Below, piece after piece: positions 1 through 8,831 of a stretch of 64,000 nt of DNA. Source of the DNA: an uncultured Clostridia bacterium (GTDB lineage: Bacteria > Bacillota > Clostridia > Oscillospirales > Ruminococcaceae); contig CANQNG010000004.1 in assembly GCA_947625155.1 (NCBI GenBank), positions 1-64,000 on the forward strand. The letters are read 5' to 3'. Every line of letters begins with the position of its first letter. The stretch's first letter is position 1. The translations under genes were made by a program, and so were the position numbers. Under the pieces are notes generated by a model. That model was not told the origin of the DNA. It ran no database searches and was given only the letters and a program-made list of their open reading frames with translations.

Positions 1-2
1 TG

Positions 3-43
3 CCTCCTTTCATTAGATCCGTTATCGGTATATTTCTATTATA
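3..43 (-). promoter_or_regulatory. Promoter -10 and Shine-Dalgarno of a gene lying off the left edge
   Basis: Read on the minus strand, 43-38 is TATAAT preceded by TGTGG, an extended -10, with no recognisable -35. About 27 bases further on, 11-3 is GAAAGGAGG, a strong ribosome binding site. The start codon would be just outside the window, so a minus-strand gene begins immediately to the left. Its identity cannot be seen. It follows the minus-strand solute-binding lipoprotein gene but has its own promoter. Confidence 0.6.
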
Positions 44-81
44 CCACATTGTCTAACATATGGGGAGCATTTCAAAATGGA

Positions 82-117
82 AGAAGGGGGCGCTTTTTTG
101 CCAAAAGCGCCCCTTCT
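82..117. terminator. Hairpin downstream of the solute-binding protein gene
   Basis: An imperfect inverted repeat (left arm about 86-97, right arm 103-114, loop TTGCC) with a GC-rich outer part and a TTTT/AAAA inner part. It lies beyond the 3' end of the minus-strand lipoprotein gene and before the next minus-strand promoter, so it may end that transcript. The U-tract on the minus side is weak, which lowers confidence. Confidence 0.4.
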
Positions 118-149
118 CTCAGCTAAGATAAAAAGTAGCAGTCAAGCAA

Positions 150-210
150 GCCGACCTTTGCCGCTGTAAAGCGGCATTGGGAGGCACAACGGGTGCAGCG
201 TCACGCTGCC
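150..210 (+). repeat. Dispersed two-hairpin repeat, copy 1
   Basis: Module A has the constant flanks GCCGACCTTTGC and GCATTGGGAGGC around a stem-loop (CCGCT / AGCGG). Exactly 19 nt after the start of ATTGGG comes module B, the palindrome GCAGCGTCACGCTGC at 195-209. The same arrangement recurs near 38.85, 60.75 and 63.15 kb with different but still paired stem bases. It sits two bases from the stop codon of the minus-strand lipoprotein gene and reads towards it. Confidence 0.8.
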
Positions 211-212
211 GG

Positions 213-2462
213 TCAGCCCTGCTCTGACAGATACAGACTGGCTCGCTTTTGGATCATATCGGCTGCCTGCTGTGCGGTCTGGTCGCCGGCAAAGAGTTTC
301 TCCGCTTCCTCCTCAACGATATTGTAGACATACGCATCATAGTAGGAACTGTATCGGATATTGCTGATATACGTCTTGATCTCATCCACATAGGACTGCG
401 GCATAGGCGGGGTGCTGTACGTATATTGCCCTTCCGGTGTGAGGATATGATATGGTTCATTTCCATTCTCGTCCGGTTCTATAGGTATCATTTGTTCCTG
501 CGCTAACGCATCAAAAGCGGTCTTGCTGACGGGGAGCGCTCTTGTCATGTTCATCTGGAAATCGTCCGAAAGCATCATCTCAAAGAACTGCCAGCACTCT
601 TCCTTTACCTTCGACTCGGAACAGATCGCAAGCGCAAGATCGGTCTCAAAGCGCCCTCCATTGTCCTCTTCCTGCACCACAGGGAGACCGAACATGGTCA
701 CAGGTGTATCATTGAAATAAATAAAGCGATCCTGATAGCTGTCTTTTACGTTCCAGATCTGCTGTGGGTAGAAGAGGACTTCATCATTGACATACCAAAA
801 AAATTCATCATACTGATCATCAGCGCTGTCTTCCAGATCAAACTGATCACAGTACGCTAACAGTTCCACAAATCCCGGCGAATCAAAATTGCAGCTGCCG
901 GTATCCCGGTCTATGAATGCTTCCAGATGCTTGGTAACAAGGGAATCCAGCACAGCACCTTTTGTCATTTCTTGGTAGGCATCCATATCCTCCGGCAGAC
1001 CCTCCATGATCTCCTGCATTTCATCCAGTGTCTTTCCGCCGGCATCTCCTACGAATTCCGTTTTAGCGAGCATGGTCGATACTTCGAGATCAAAACCGAT
1101 CCGATACAATTTATCGCCAAACGCAAGCGACTGGAAGAAGTTGGTGAAATATTTGTCCTCCGTCATATCCCTCATATAGTCGGTCAGATCCATAAAGATG
1201 CCCTTATTGCAGAAACTTTCATAAGGGATGCCATCGGTATTGATGATGTCCGCCACAATGCCGGATGTCATGTCCGTCTTGAATTTTACAAGACCAGCCT
1301 CGTTCGGTCTTCCCGGAGCATCAAATTGTGAATAATCATAGATCACGATCCGGTTTTTATCCTGTGAACGGTTGTATTGCGTTACCGCATAATTCAGCTC
1401 CTCCGGCAAGCCCAGCGTAGCAAGGCTGATGATATTGGGGTCTGCGCCTTCACGGGGAGAGAGGATCCATACCTCACCGTTGTCACTTGCATTTCTGTAA
1501 GTCAGGGCAAACCGCCCGTCACTGAGCTGATATACACCTTCCACTTTTTCTCCCATAAAGTCGGAATTGGACCAGTTCAGGACTTCCTCGCAGACAGCCT
1601 CTCCCGGTCTGATCTCATATACAGAAGTTTCATCATAGAGATATAATGCCTGATCGTTTGCCGTTGAAACAACTGCCCGATCCATCCGTTGCGGCATCCC
1701 TTCGATCTCGACCGTTTCGATCTTTCCGGTCGTTTCGTTCAGTTTCCCGCATTCCATCCGGATACCGGAATGATCCGGATGCGTCACATATATGCCGTCT
1801 TTCAGTGCCGAGATGAATATAAAGCCGTCCGTACGGATCGATGCCACTTCTTTTATTATTTGAAAATGTTCATCCAGCGTATAGATGATCTCTTTTCCTG
1901 CTTCTATGTCATATTGAGATGCGTAGTATGTGCCGTCCTGAGCGAGCGTGATGTTTTGGAAGGAAAGATCATCATCGACCTTTTCAGACTCGAGCAGTTT
2001 CATCTGACTGTCATAGCATTCCAGCGTTTTGCCAAGGCGCTTGAACTCCTTTTCGCCTTCCGCATTCGTTTCATACCGATAACCGTCAAAAAGGATCGTC
2101 ACGCCGCCCTCTGCATTGGGAGCAGCGGCAGAGATATTCCAGGTGTCCCCCTCTTGAAGGGACTCCATGAAATCAAACTGGAGCTCTTTTACCTCGCCAT
2201 CCCCCGGTGTATAGCTGTAATACGTTTCGCTCTTATCCGCTCTGTCATAACAGTGCAGTACAAGGAGATCCCCTGCCAGAAGAGCGATGGAAGTATCCGA
2301 CCCATTGCCGACCTCCAGCTCTTCGGATGTATAGGAATGTTCAAAATTCACAGTGAGCGTACTGCCCGTTTCTTTGCTTCTACCGCATCCCGTGAACAAG
2401 CCGGGCAATATCACACATACCATGACCATAGAAATACATCTTTGTATGGTCTTCTTTTTCAT
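213..2462 (-). CDS. Large extracellular solute-binding lipoprotein
   Basis: About 749 residues. The ATG at 2462 is chosen because AAGGAG lies 8 bases upstream; a GTG three codons earlier overlaps that site. The N-terminus is a lipoprotein signal ending in LFTGC, placing the lipidated cysteine at residue 26, so the protein should be anchored outside the membrane. Roughly residues 60-330 look like a repetitive beta-rich sensor or propeller region. Residues about 340-745 resemble an ABC-type family 1 solute-binding fold, with 'LSLATLG', 'FMDLTDYM', 'YRIGFDLEVST' and a conserved hinge-like C-terminus. No permease genes are visible beside it; the ABC partners may lie left of the window. Ligand unknown; oligosaccharide binding is a guess from the msmX-like ATPase at 47.4 kb. 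Confidence 0.75.
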   Translation of the reverse strand: MKKKTIQRCISMVMVCVILPGLFTGCGRSKETGSTLTVNFEHSYTSEELEVGNGSDTSIALLAGDLLVLHCYDRADKSETYYSYTPGDGEVKELQFDFMESLQEGDTWNISAAAPNAEGGVTILFDGYRYETNAEGEKEFKRLGKTLECYDSQMKLLESEKVDDDLSFQNITLAQDGTYYASQYDIEAGKEIIYTLDEHFQIIKEVASIRTDGFIFISALKDGIYVTHPDHSGIRMECGKLNETTGKIETVEIEGMPQRMDRAVVSTANDQALYLYDETSVYEIRPGEAVCEEVLNWSNSDFMGEKVEGVYQLSDGRFALTYRNASDNGEVWILSPREGADPNIISLATLGLPEELNYAVTQYNRSQDKNRIVIYDYSQFDAPGRPNEAGLVKFKTDMTSGIVADIINTDGIPYESFCNKGIFMDLTDYMRDMTEDKYFTNFFQSLAFGDKLYRIGFDLEVSTMLAKTEFVGDAGGKTLDEMQEIMEGLPEDMDAYQEMTKGAVLDSLVTKHLEAFIDRDTGSCNFDSPGFVELLAYCDQFDLEDSADDQYDEFFWYVNDEVLFYPQQIWNVKDSYQDRFIYFNDTPVTMFGLPVVQEEDNGGRFETDLALAICSESKVKEECWQFFEMMLSDDFQMNMTRALPVSKTAFDALAQEQMIPIEPDENGNEPYHILTPEGQYTYSTPPMPQSYVDEIKTYISNIRYSSYYDAYVYNIVEEEAEKLFAGDQTAQQAADMIQKRASLYLSEQG

Positions 2463-2546
2463 GCCGGTCACTCCTTCAAACAGGACAGATCCTGAGGTCT
2501 GATCATTTTACACAGTTCCGCCGGAAGCGGTGCTGTGCTTATCTCT

Positions 2547-2575
2547 ATCATACCATAAGATCCCCAAAAAATCAA
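2547..2575 (-). promoter_or_regulatory. Promoter of the solute-binding lipoprotein gene
   Basis: On the minus strand: TTGATT (2575-2570), a 17-bp spacer, then TATGAT (2552-2547) preceded by TGG. The distance to the start codon at 2462 leaves a leader of roughly 80 nt. Confidence 0.6.
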
Positions 2576-2656
2576 GTTTTGGCAGAGATCTGCCCATTTT
2601 CCGTCCTGAACAGCGGATCTCCTCTGCGTGAAACCTAAAAAACCGGGCTGCGGGCA

Positions 2657-2686
2657 ACAAAAAAGACCGGAGAACCGGTCTTTTTC
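2657..2686 (-). terminator. Rho-independent terminator of the tRNA operon
   Basis: Minus-strand stem AAAGACCGG / CCGGTCTTT with a short loop, followed by a run of T (2662-2657). It lies 16 bases past the 3' end of tRNA-Tyr and ends the two-tRNA transcript. Confidence 0.85.
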
Positions 2687-2701
2687 AGTATCATTTGGAA
2701 G

Positions 2702-2782
2702 TGGGAGAGGATGGATTTGAACCATCGAAGCCGAAGCAACAGATTTACAGTCTGCCCCCTTTGACCACTCGGGAACTCTCCC
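2702..2782 (-). tRNA. tRNA-Tyr (GUA)
   Basis: A class II tRNA with acceptor strands GGGAGAG / CTCTCCC, anticodon loop CTGTAAA (anticodon GTA), a long variable arm and the T arm GATGG-TTCAAAT-CCATC. The discriminator base is A. The 3' CCA is not encoded (the next bases are CTT), so it would be added by the CCA-adding enzyme encoded at 23.9 kb. It is the second gene of a two-tRNA unit. Confidence 0.95.
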
Positions 2783-2804
2783 ATTATTAGGATGCTGTCA
2801 GAAA

Positions 2805-2880
2805 TGGAGCTGGTGGACGGACTCGAACCCCCGACCTGCTGATTACAAATCAGCTGCTCTACCAACTGAGCTACACCAGC
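2805..2880 (-). tRNA. tRNA-Thr (UGU)
   Basis: Cloverleaf with acceptor GCTGGTG / CACCAGC, D arm GCTC...GAGC, anticodon stem GCTGA / TCAGC and loop TTTGTAA (anticodon TGT). TCCA is encoded at the 3' end. The T stem reads GGGGG / CCGTC, so its central pair is a G-G mismatch. It is the first gene of the operon, about 22 bp before tRNA-Tyr. Confidence 0.95.
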
Positions 2881-2908
2881 AGAGCCATAACGCCTGACAA
2901 CATCAATA

Positions 2909-2937
2909 ATTATACCACAAAACAGACCGTTTGTCAA
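2909..2937 (-). promoter_or_regulatory. Promoter of the tRNA-Thr/tRNA-Tyr operon
   Basis: Minus strand: perfect TTGACA (2937-2932), 17-bp spacer, perfect TATAAT (2914-2909) with a TGTGG extension. A strong promoter as expected for stable RNA. Confidence 0.85.
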
Positions 2938-3076
2938 GTCTTTTTTCAAAAAAACAGGGCTGCCAAAAACCACGCAGATTCGCCCAAAACGCCAACTTCA
3001 AAAAGCAAGCCTCAAAAATTGTCTAAATTGCACAAATACCGACTGATCTGGTAAAGAATTTTCCCTGCTTGCCCTC

Positions 3077-3105
3077 TTGACATTTCCGCAAAATTAGAGT
3101 ATCAT
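3077..3105 (+). promoter_or_regulatory. guaB promoter
   Basis: TTGACA (3077-3082), 17-bp spacer, TATCAT (3100-3105). The roughly 55-nt leader is too short for a purine riboswitch, and I see none. Confidence 0.75.
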
Positions 3106-3166
3106 AGAAATAATATCTAAAATGTATGGATCGTGTCCGTGCATACGGGATCTGCGGAAAGGATGA

Positions 3167-4642
<1,476 letters not shown>

Positions 4643-4646
4643 TATA

Positions 4647-4672
4647 TGCCCTCCCGACCGGGAGGGCATTTC
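4647..4672 (+). terminator. guaB terminator
   Basis: Stem TGCCCTCCC / GGGAGGGCA with a 4-nt loop, followed by TTTCT, starting 5 bases past the guaB stop. Confidence 0.85.
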
Positions 4673-4716
4673 TATCCGCACTGATCCTGATATTTACGCT
4701 GCGCTGCATTTTCCTG

Positions 4717-4745
4717 TTGCAAATCACCGCAAGATATGGTATAAT
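4717..4745 (+). promoter_or_regulatory. Promoter for the membrane protein / ymdB genes
   Basis: TTGCAA (4717-4722), 17-bp spacer, TATAAT (4740-4745), extended by TGG. It lies 32 bp before the start codon at 4777. Confidence 0.8.
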
Positions 4746-4776
4746 AGAGATAGTATCACAAAAAGGAGTGAAAGAC

Positions 4777-6261
4777 ATGGCAAAAAACAGAAATCTCGGC
4801 ATTGACATTCTCTGCTGTCTGGGTGTTATTTTGCTGCTCGGTGTGCAGTATATGAATGCTGTCGGATCTATGGAACAGCCGATCAGTTCCTACTATGCTG
4901 CCATGCCGGTCGCTGTCCGGTTTTTCTGCCTGTCCGGCGCAATGCTGCTCTCTGCCGGGACAGGCTATGTCCTGTGCGGTAAAAAATTTTCCACCGGCTA
5001 TTTCCGGATCTTCCTGCGCCTGATCTATGTGTATCTCATCTGCTCGCTTGCGGCACTGGGGATGCGTGCGCTGTTTTTGCAGGAAGATATGGCATTCGGC
5101 GAGGCAGTGCAGTCGCTCCTGCAATTCACTGCCACGGAAACAGGACGGTTCGCAGGCATGTACTTCGGGCTGCTGCTGGCTGCACCATTCCTGAACGCAG
5201 CCATCTACGGTCTGAAAACGCAGAAAGCCTGCCGCATTTTCGTGATCTTAACAGCAGCGGTCTCGACATTACAGCCCATGCTGCTGATCTCCGGTATGTA
5301 TCTCATTCCGGAATGGTGTAAGGGACTGTTCCCCATCGCTGCCTACCTCGGCGGTGCTTACATGAAACGCTATCAGAAAAAGAAGCAAGCCCCCCTGTGC
5401 GTGCTTGCTGTGATCCTGCTCATCGCTGTGCAGACAGCGGTCGTCCTGCTGGTGCGCCTGCCGTCCGGCGGTATGCCGTCCGTTCCGCAGCTCGACAGCA
5501 TGGCAAGTCTGCCGTGTTATCTGATCGCCCTGTGTCTGCTGCGCCTGTTCCACAGCAAAAAGAACGGCAGCGGCAGCGTACACCGTTTCTTTGCGGGTGC
5601 GGCTGGCGGTGCGCTGGCGGCGCTGCTGCTCGGCGATCCGCTGATCGACTGCATGCTGCCGATGATCGATGAACGCTTTCCGGGTATGGATCTGCAATTA
5701 TGGGCTGGTTTTGGCATCGTGCCGGTGCTGTTCATCATCTGCTGCGTGTGCGGCTTGCTGCTGCAATTGCCGCTGTTCGGTGTCCGTTCCCTGTTCCAGA
5801 GCGAAGAAGCCGAGGAAGAGGAGGAAGAAGAAAAGCCCCGCCGCAAAAAGAAAGAGGATGTGGTCGTCCCCCGGCGTATCCTGACACAGCCTGCCCGTAA
5901 CCGTGCGGAGAACGATCCCCGGCACACGATCCTTGTTCCCGTGTCACAGCCGGAACGCTCCGTAAAACTGACACAGCCCGCCGATGAGGATCCGCCGGGT
6001 GTGCATGAGGTCGCAGCCGCTGATCCCCCGGAGGATGTGCTGCCGGAAGCTGCCTATGTGCCGGAAGATCCCCCCCGACCGGAGGAAACGGTCTCCGGCG
6101 ATACGGCAAAGCTCTACATCCCCAAAAAAGACCGCAAACAGCCGCAAAAGCCCCTGACCGTGGAGGACATTCTCGGCATTGAGAAAAAACAGCCGAAACC
6201 CGATCCCCCCAAGGACACCGCAACATCTATCAACGACTTGCTCAACAAACTGAGCAAATAG
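4777..6261 (+). CDS. Polytopic membrane protein with charged cytoplasmic tail, acyltransferase-3-like
   Basis: 494 residues from the ATG at 4777, which follows AAAGGAG. Residues about 8-350 contain roughly ten hydrophobic segments. The opening, 'RNLGIDILCCLGVILLLG', resembles the first helix of acyltransferase-3 membrane enzymes, but the histidine normally following that helix is not present (the sequence runs on to 'VQYMNAV'). Catalysis by that mechanism is therefore doubtful. From about residue 350 the chain becomes an acidic then basic linker and a long Pro/Glu/Lys-rich tail, ending 'SINDLLNKLSK'. The tail is unusual for an acyltransferase and suggests a docking role. It is cotranscribed with ymdB (8 bp gap). 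Function not known; family assignment tentative. Confidence 0.6.
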   Translation: MAKNRNLGIDILCCLGVILLLGVQYMNAVGSMEQPISSYYAAMPVAVRFFCLSGAMLLSAGTGYVLCGKKFSTGYFRIFLRLIYVYLICSLAALGMRALFLQEDMAFGEAVQSLLQFTATETGRFAGMYFGLLLAAPFLNAAIYGLKTQKACRIFVILTAAVSTLQPMLLISGMYLIPEWCKGLFPIAAYLGGAYMKRYQKKKQAPLCVLAVILLIAVQTAVVLLVRLPSGGMPSVPQLDSMASLPCYLIALCLLRLFHSKKNGSGSVHRFFAGAAGGALAALLLGDPLIDCMLPMIDERFPGMDLQLWAGFGIVPVLFIICCVCGLLLQLPLFGVRSLFQSEEAEEEEEEEKPRRKKKEDVVVPRRILTQPARNRAENDPRHTILVPVSQPERSVKLTQPADEDPPGVHEVAAADPPEDVLPEAAYVPEDPPRPEETVSGDTAKLYIPKKDRKQPQKPLTVEDILGIEKKQPKPDPPKDTATSINDLLNKLSK

Positions 6262-6269
6262 GAGGTCCC

Positions 6270-7034
6270 ATGAAGCTGCTCTTTATCGGAGATGTGGTAG
6301 GCAGTATCGGCTGCCGTTTCCTGCAAAAAAAGCTCCCCGCCCTAAAGCGGGAACTGGGCGTGGATATGACCGTTGTCAACGGCGAGAACTCTGCCGACGG
6401 CAACGGCATCACCGCATTTTCTGCCCGGCAGCTCAAACAGGCAGGTGCAGACATCATCACCACCGGGAATCACGCATTCCAGCGAAAAAATGAGCTGCAT
6501 CTCTTTGACGACCCCTGCATCCTGCGCCCTGCCAACTATGGGGCAGCCTGTCCGGGCAAAGGCGTAACGGTCTACGACATGGGCAGCCTGCAGGCAGCCG
6601 TCATTGACCTCATGGGCGTGCTGTACATGGAGCCGCTGAACGACCCCTTTGACACGGCAGACCGTCTGCTCCGGGAACTGGACACGCCGCTGATCTTTGT
6701 GGACTTTCATGCCGAAGCCACCTCGGAAAAGCGGGCGCTGGGCTTCTACCTTGCCGGACGGGTGACAGCCGTGCTGGGGACACATACCCACGTGCAGACA
6801 GCAGATGCGTGTATCTTAGACGGATATACAGGCTATCTCACAGATGCCGGCATGACGGGTGTGGAGGATTCCGTACTCGGTGTGGATAAACAAACGGCAA
6901 TTGACAGGATGCACTTGCATGTCCCCATCCGTTTCCGGGAGGCAGAGGGAAGCTGCTTCCTGAACGGTGTCGTGGTCGAAGCAGAAAAAAAATGTGGTAA
7001 ATGTACAAAAATCACCCCTATAATTATGAGATGA
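6270..7034 (+). CDS. ymdB: YmdB-family metallophosphoesterase
   Basis: 254 residues, full length for the family. The dinuclear metal site is visible: 'IGDVVGSIG' at the N-terminus, 'NGENSADGNG', 'TTGNHAF', 'VDFHAEATSEK' and 'GTHTHVQTAD'. YmdB proteins hydrolyse 2',3'-cyclic nucleotides and influence biofilm and motility decisions in Bacillus. The next gene is spoVS, the same pairing as in many Firmicutes, which supports the assignment. The start ATG 6270 follows AGGAGG and lies 8 bp after the membrane-protein stop. Confidence 0.92.
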   Translation: MKLLFIGDVVGSIGCRFLQKKLPALKRELGVDMTVVNGENSADGNGITAFSARQLKQAGADIITTGNHAFQRKNELHLFDDPCILRPANYGAACPGKGVTVYDMGSLQAAVIDLMGVLYMEPLNDPFDTADRLLRELDTPLIFVDFHAEATSEKRALGFYLAGRVTAVLGTHTHVQTADACILDGYTGYLTDAGMTGVEDSVLGVDKQTAIDRMHLHVPIRFREAEGSCFLNGVVVEAEKKCGKCTKITPIIMR

Positions 7035-7057
7035 TCCACAAAAATCATTCATTGGTA

Positions 7058-7086
7058 TTGCATTTTTTCGGAAAGTGTAGTATAAT
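7058..7086 (+). promoter_or_regulatory. spoVS promoter
   Basis: TTGCAT (7058-7063), 17-bp spacer, TATAAT (7081-7086). It looks like a housekeeping sigma-A site; I do not see a clear sigma-H consensus. Confidence 0.7.
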
Positions 7087-7157
7087 AATACATGAATAAA
7101 ACCACAGCACATTTTTTATTCAATGATCACAAAAAATGCACAAACAAGGAGGCTCTT

Positions 7158-7418
7158 ATGGAAGTTTTGAAGGTATCTTCCCGTTCCGTCCCGAACTCAG
7201 TAGCAGGTGCTATCGCAGGTGTCATCCGGGAAAACAAGGGTGTAGAAATTCAGGCTGTCGGCGCTGGTGCAGCCAATCAGGCGATCAAATCCGTTGCGAT
7301 CGCAAGGGGTTATCTGGCACCCATTGGGATCGACCTGATCTGCATCCCGGCTTTCACCAGCATCCAGATCGATGGTGAGGACCGTACTGCGATCAAACTG
7401 ATCTGTGAACCCAGATAA
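7158..7418 (+). CDS. spoVS: Stage V sporulation protein S
   Basis: 86 residues, the standard length. The start ATG 7158 follows AAGGAGG at 5 bases; an in-frame upstream ATG at 7092 lacks a ribosome site and would add 22 unrelated residues. The Alba-like fold is recognisable from 'EVLKVSSRSVPNSVAGAIAG' and 'AVGAGAANQAIKS'. SpoVS affects septation and spore coat or cortex steps in Bacillus and is also found in non-sporulating relatives. Own promoter and own terminator, downstream of ymdB. Confidence 0.95.
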   Translation: MEVLKVSSRSVPNSVAGAIAGVIRENKGVEIQAVGAGAANQAIKSVAIARGYLAPIGIDLICIPAFTSIQIDGEDRTAIKLICEPR

Positions 7419-7444
7419 TGGCAGCAGGTGCTGCGGATACAACG

Positions 7445-7476
7445 AGACCCCGGTGCTTTGGGCATCGGGGTCTTTG
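7445..7476 (+). terminator. spoVS terminator
   Basis: AGACCCCG / CGGGGTCT stem (7445-7452 / 7465-7472) followed by TTTG. A second imperfect hairpin (about 7481-7516) ends in TTATTCTTTTTT on the plus strand and overlaps the tail of the convergent exopolysaccharide operon. Confidence 0.8.
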
Positions 7477-7515
7477 TGTTAAGGCAACACTGCACTATGA
7501 TCGTGCGGTGCTGCC

Positions 7516-7860
7516 TTATTCTTTTTTCGACAATCTGTCGATCGCATTGGTGTTGAGTTTGGCGGTCAGTTTCAGGCGGTCGATCTCTTTTTCTGCCGCA
7601 TCGAGTTCTGCCGCACACCGCCCGAAGCGCTCGATGTTGCGCTCCTGTTCGGCTTGCAGGGCTGTGATCTGCTGTTCCAGCCCGGCAATTTTTTCCAGTG
7701 CCTCCCCCAGCTGCCCGGCAAGCAGCTCCACCTGTGTGGACAGCGTCTGCACCTGTGAAGCGAGCTGCGCATTCAGGGCGTTCTGCCGTTCCCCGAATTC
7801 CTTGAGCACCTGCCCGGTCTTGCCGATGCCGGAGGCAGCGCCGTATGTTTTGGTCTTCAT
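7516..7860 (-). CDS. Small coiled-coil protein, last gene of the polysaccharide operon
   Basis: 114 residues from the ATG at 7860, preceded by AAGGAG. The body is an almost continuous coiled coil with Leu/Ala/Gln heptads ('LASQVQTLSTQVELLAGQL', 'LEQQITALQAEQERN'). There is no signal peptide or membrane segment. It lies 13 bp after rmd and shares its operon. Such a protein could organise or time polymer synthesis, but that is inference; I do not recognise the family. Confidence 0.7.
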   Translation of the reverse strand: MKTKTYGAASGIGKTGQVLKEFGERQNALNAQLASQVQTLSTQVELLAGQLGEALEKIAGLEQQITALQAEQERNIERFGRCAAELDAAEKEIDRLKLTAKLNTNAIDRLSKKE

Positions 7861-7873
7861 CCTTTCGCTCCTT

Positions 7874-8818
7874 TTACGAAATGCCGAAATTCTGCCGGTC
7901 ATGCGCCAGCATCGTATACAGCGTTTCTTCCAGCGGATATTCCGGCTGCCACCCGGTATCCGCCTGTAACTTGGTAATATCTGCCGCAATGACCGGCACT
8001 TCCGAAGGGCGCATCCGGGCGGGATCCTGTTCCACGGCGATCGACTCCCGGCTCAAAGACAGCAGCGTGTCGAGCAATTCCTGAATGGAAATGGCTTTTC
8101 CGCTGCCGACATTGTATGTCTCCCCGGCACAGCCCTTTTCCATGAGGAGCGTATACGCCCGCACCACATCCCGCACGTCCGAAAAATCCCGCCGGGCAGT
8201 GAGATCGCCGACTTGCATCAGCGGCGGGCGCAGACCGGCTTCGATCTCGGCGATCTGCAGGGCAAAGTCCGCAGCCACAAACTGCGGTGTCTGCCCCACC
8301 CCGATATGGTTGAACGCCCGCACCATGACAATTGCCATCCCGTAAGCCCTCGCATAGATCGTGCCGAGCATGTTCTGGCAGGCTTTTGTCATGGCATAGG
8401 GATTGCCGGGGCGGAGAGGTTCGCTCTCGGCAATGGGGGTCTCCTCTTTCCGGATACCATACTCCTCCCCCGAACCGACCAGCAGAATGCGTGGATAGTA
8501 GTCCGGGATGCACCGCACCGCCTCCAGCAGATGCAGCGTACCTAAAACATTGACCTGAATGGTCGCTTCCGGCTCTTTCCACGAAACGGCAACAGAGCTC
8601 TGCGCCGCAAGATGATAGATCTGTGCCGGTCTGTGCTCCCGGAGCAAATTGCAGACGGCATTCTGTGACCCAAGGTCGAGGTCGAATACCTCCACGCCGT
8701 CCAAGGAGATACGCTCTTTCGGCAGCTTTGTCGCACCGGGCTGTTTTCCCTCGGTCAGAAGCTGCCGGAGCAGATACTTCCCCACAAAACCGCCTGCGCC
8801 AATGACAAGTGCATCCAT
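7874..8818 (-). CDS. rmd: GDP-6-deoxy-D-lyxo-4-hexulose reductase (GDP-D-rhamnose synthase)
   Basis: 314 residues from ATG 8818. It is an extended short-chain dehydrogenase: 'GAGGFVGKY' binds NAD(P), and 'YHLAAQSSVAVSW', 'GSGEEYG' and 'NPYAMTKACQN' (the Tyr and Lys of the active site) are present. The GSGEEYG form and the overall resemblance to GDP-mannose dehydratase-type enzymes fit Rmd, which reduces the 4-keto intermediate from Gmd to GDP-D-rhamnose. The epimerising L-fucose synthase usually looks different. manC and gmd are in the same operon, giving the complete route from mannose-1-phosphate. An unspecific GDP-sugar epimerase is the main alternative. Confidence 0.8.
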   Translation of the reverse strand: MDALVIGAGGFVGKYLLRQLLTEGKQPGATKLPKERISLDGVEVFDLDLGSQNAVCNLLREHRPAQIYHLAAQSSVAVSWKEPEATIQVNVLGTLHLLEAVRCIPDYYPRILLVGSGEEYGIRKEETPIAESEPLRPGNPYAMTKACQNMLGTIYARAYGMAIVMVRAFNHIGVGQTPQFVAADFALQIAEIEAGLRPPLMQVGDLTARRDFSDVRDVVRAYTLLMEKGCAGETYNVGSGKAISIQELLDTLLSLSRESIAVEQDPARMRPSEVPVIAADITKLQADTGWQPEYPLEETLYTMLAHDRQNFGIS

Positions 8819-8831
8819 CCTGTACCGCCTT

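Noticed and set aside
7874-8818. GDP-L-fucose synthase as the identity of the reductase
   Set aside because: The GSGEEYG segment and lack of the epimerase-type features fit Rmd better; not excluded by experiment.
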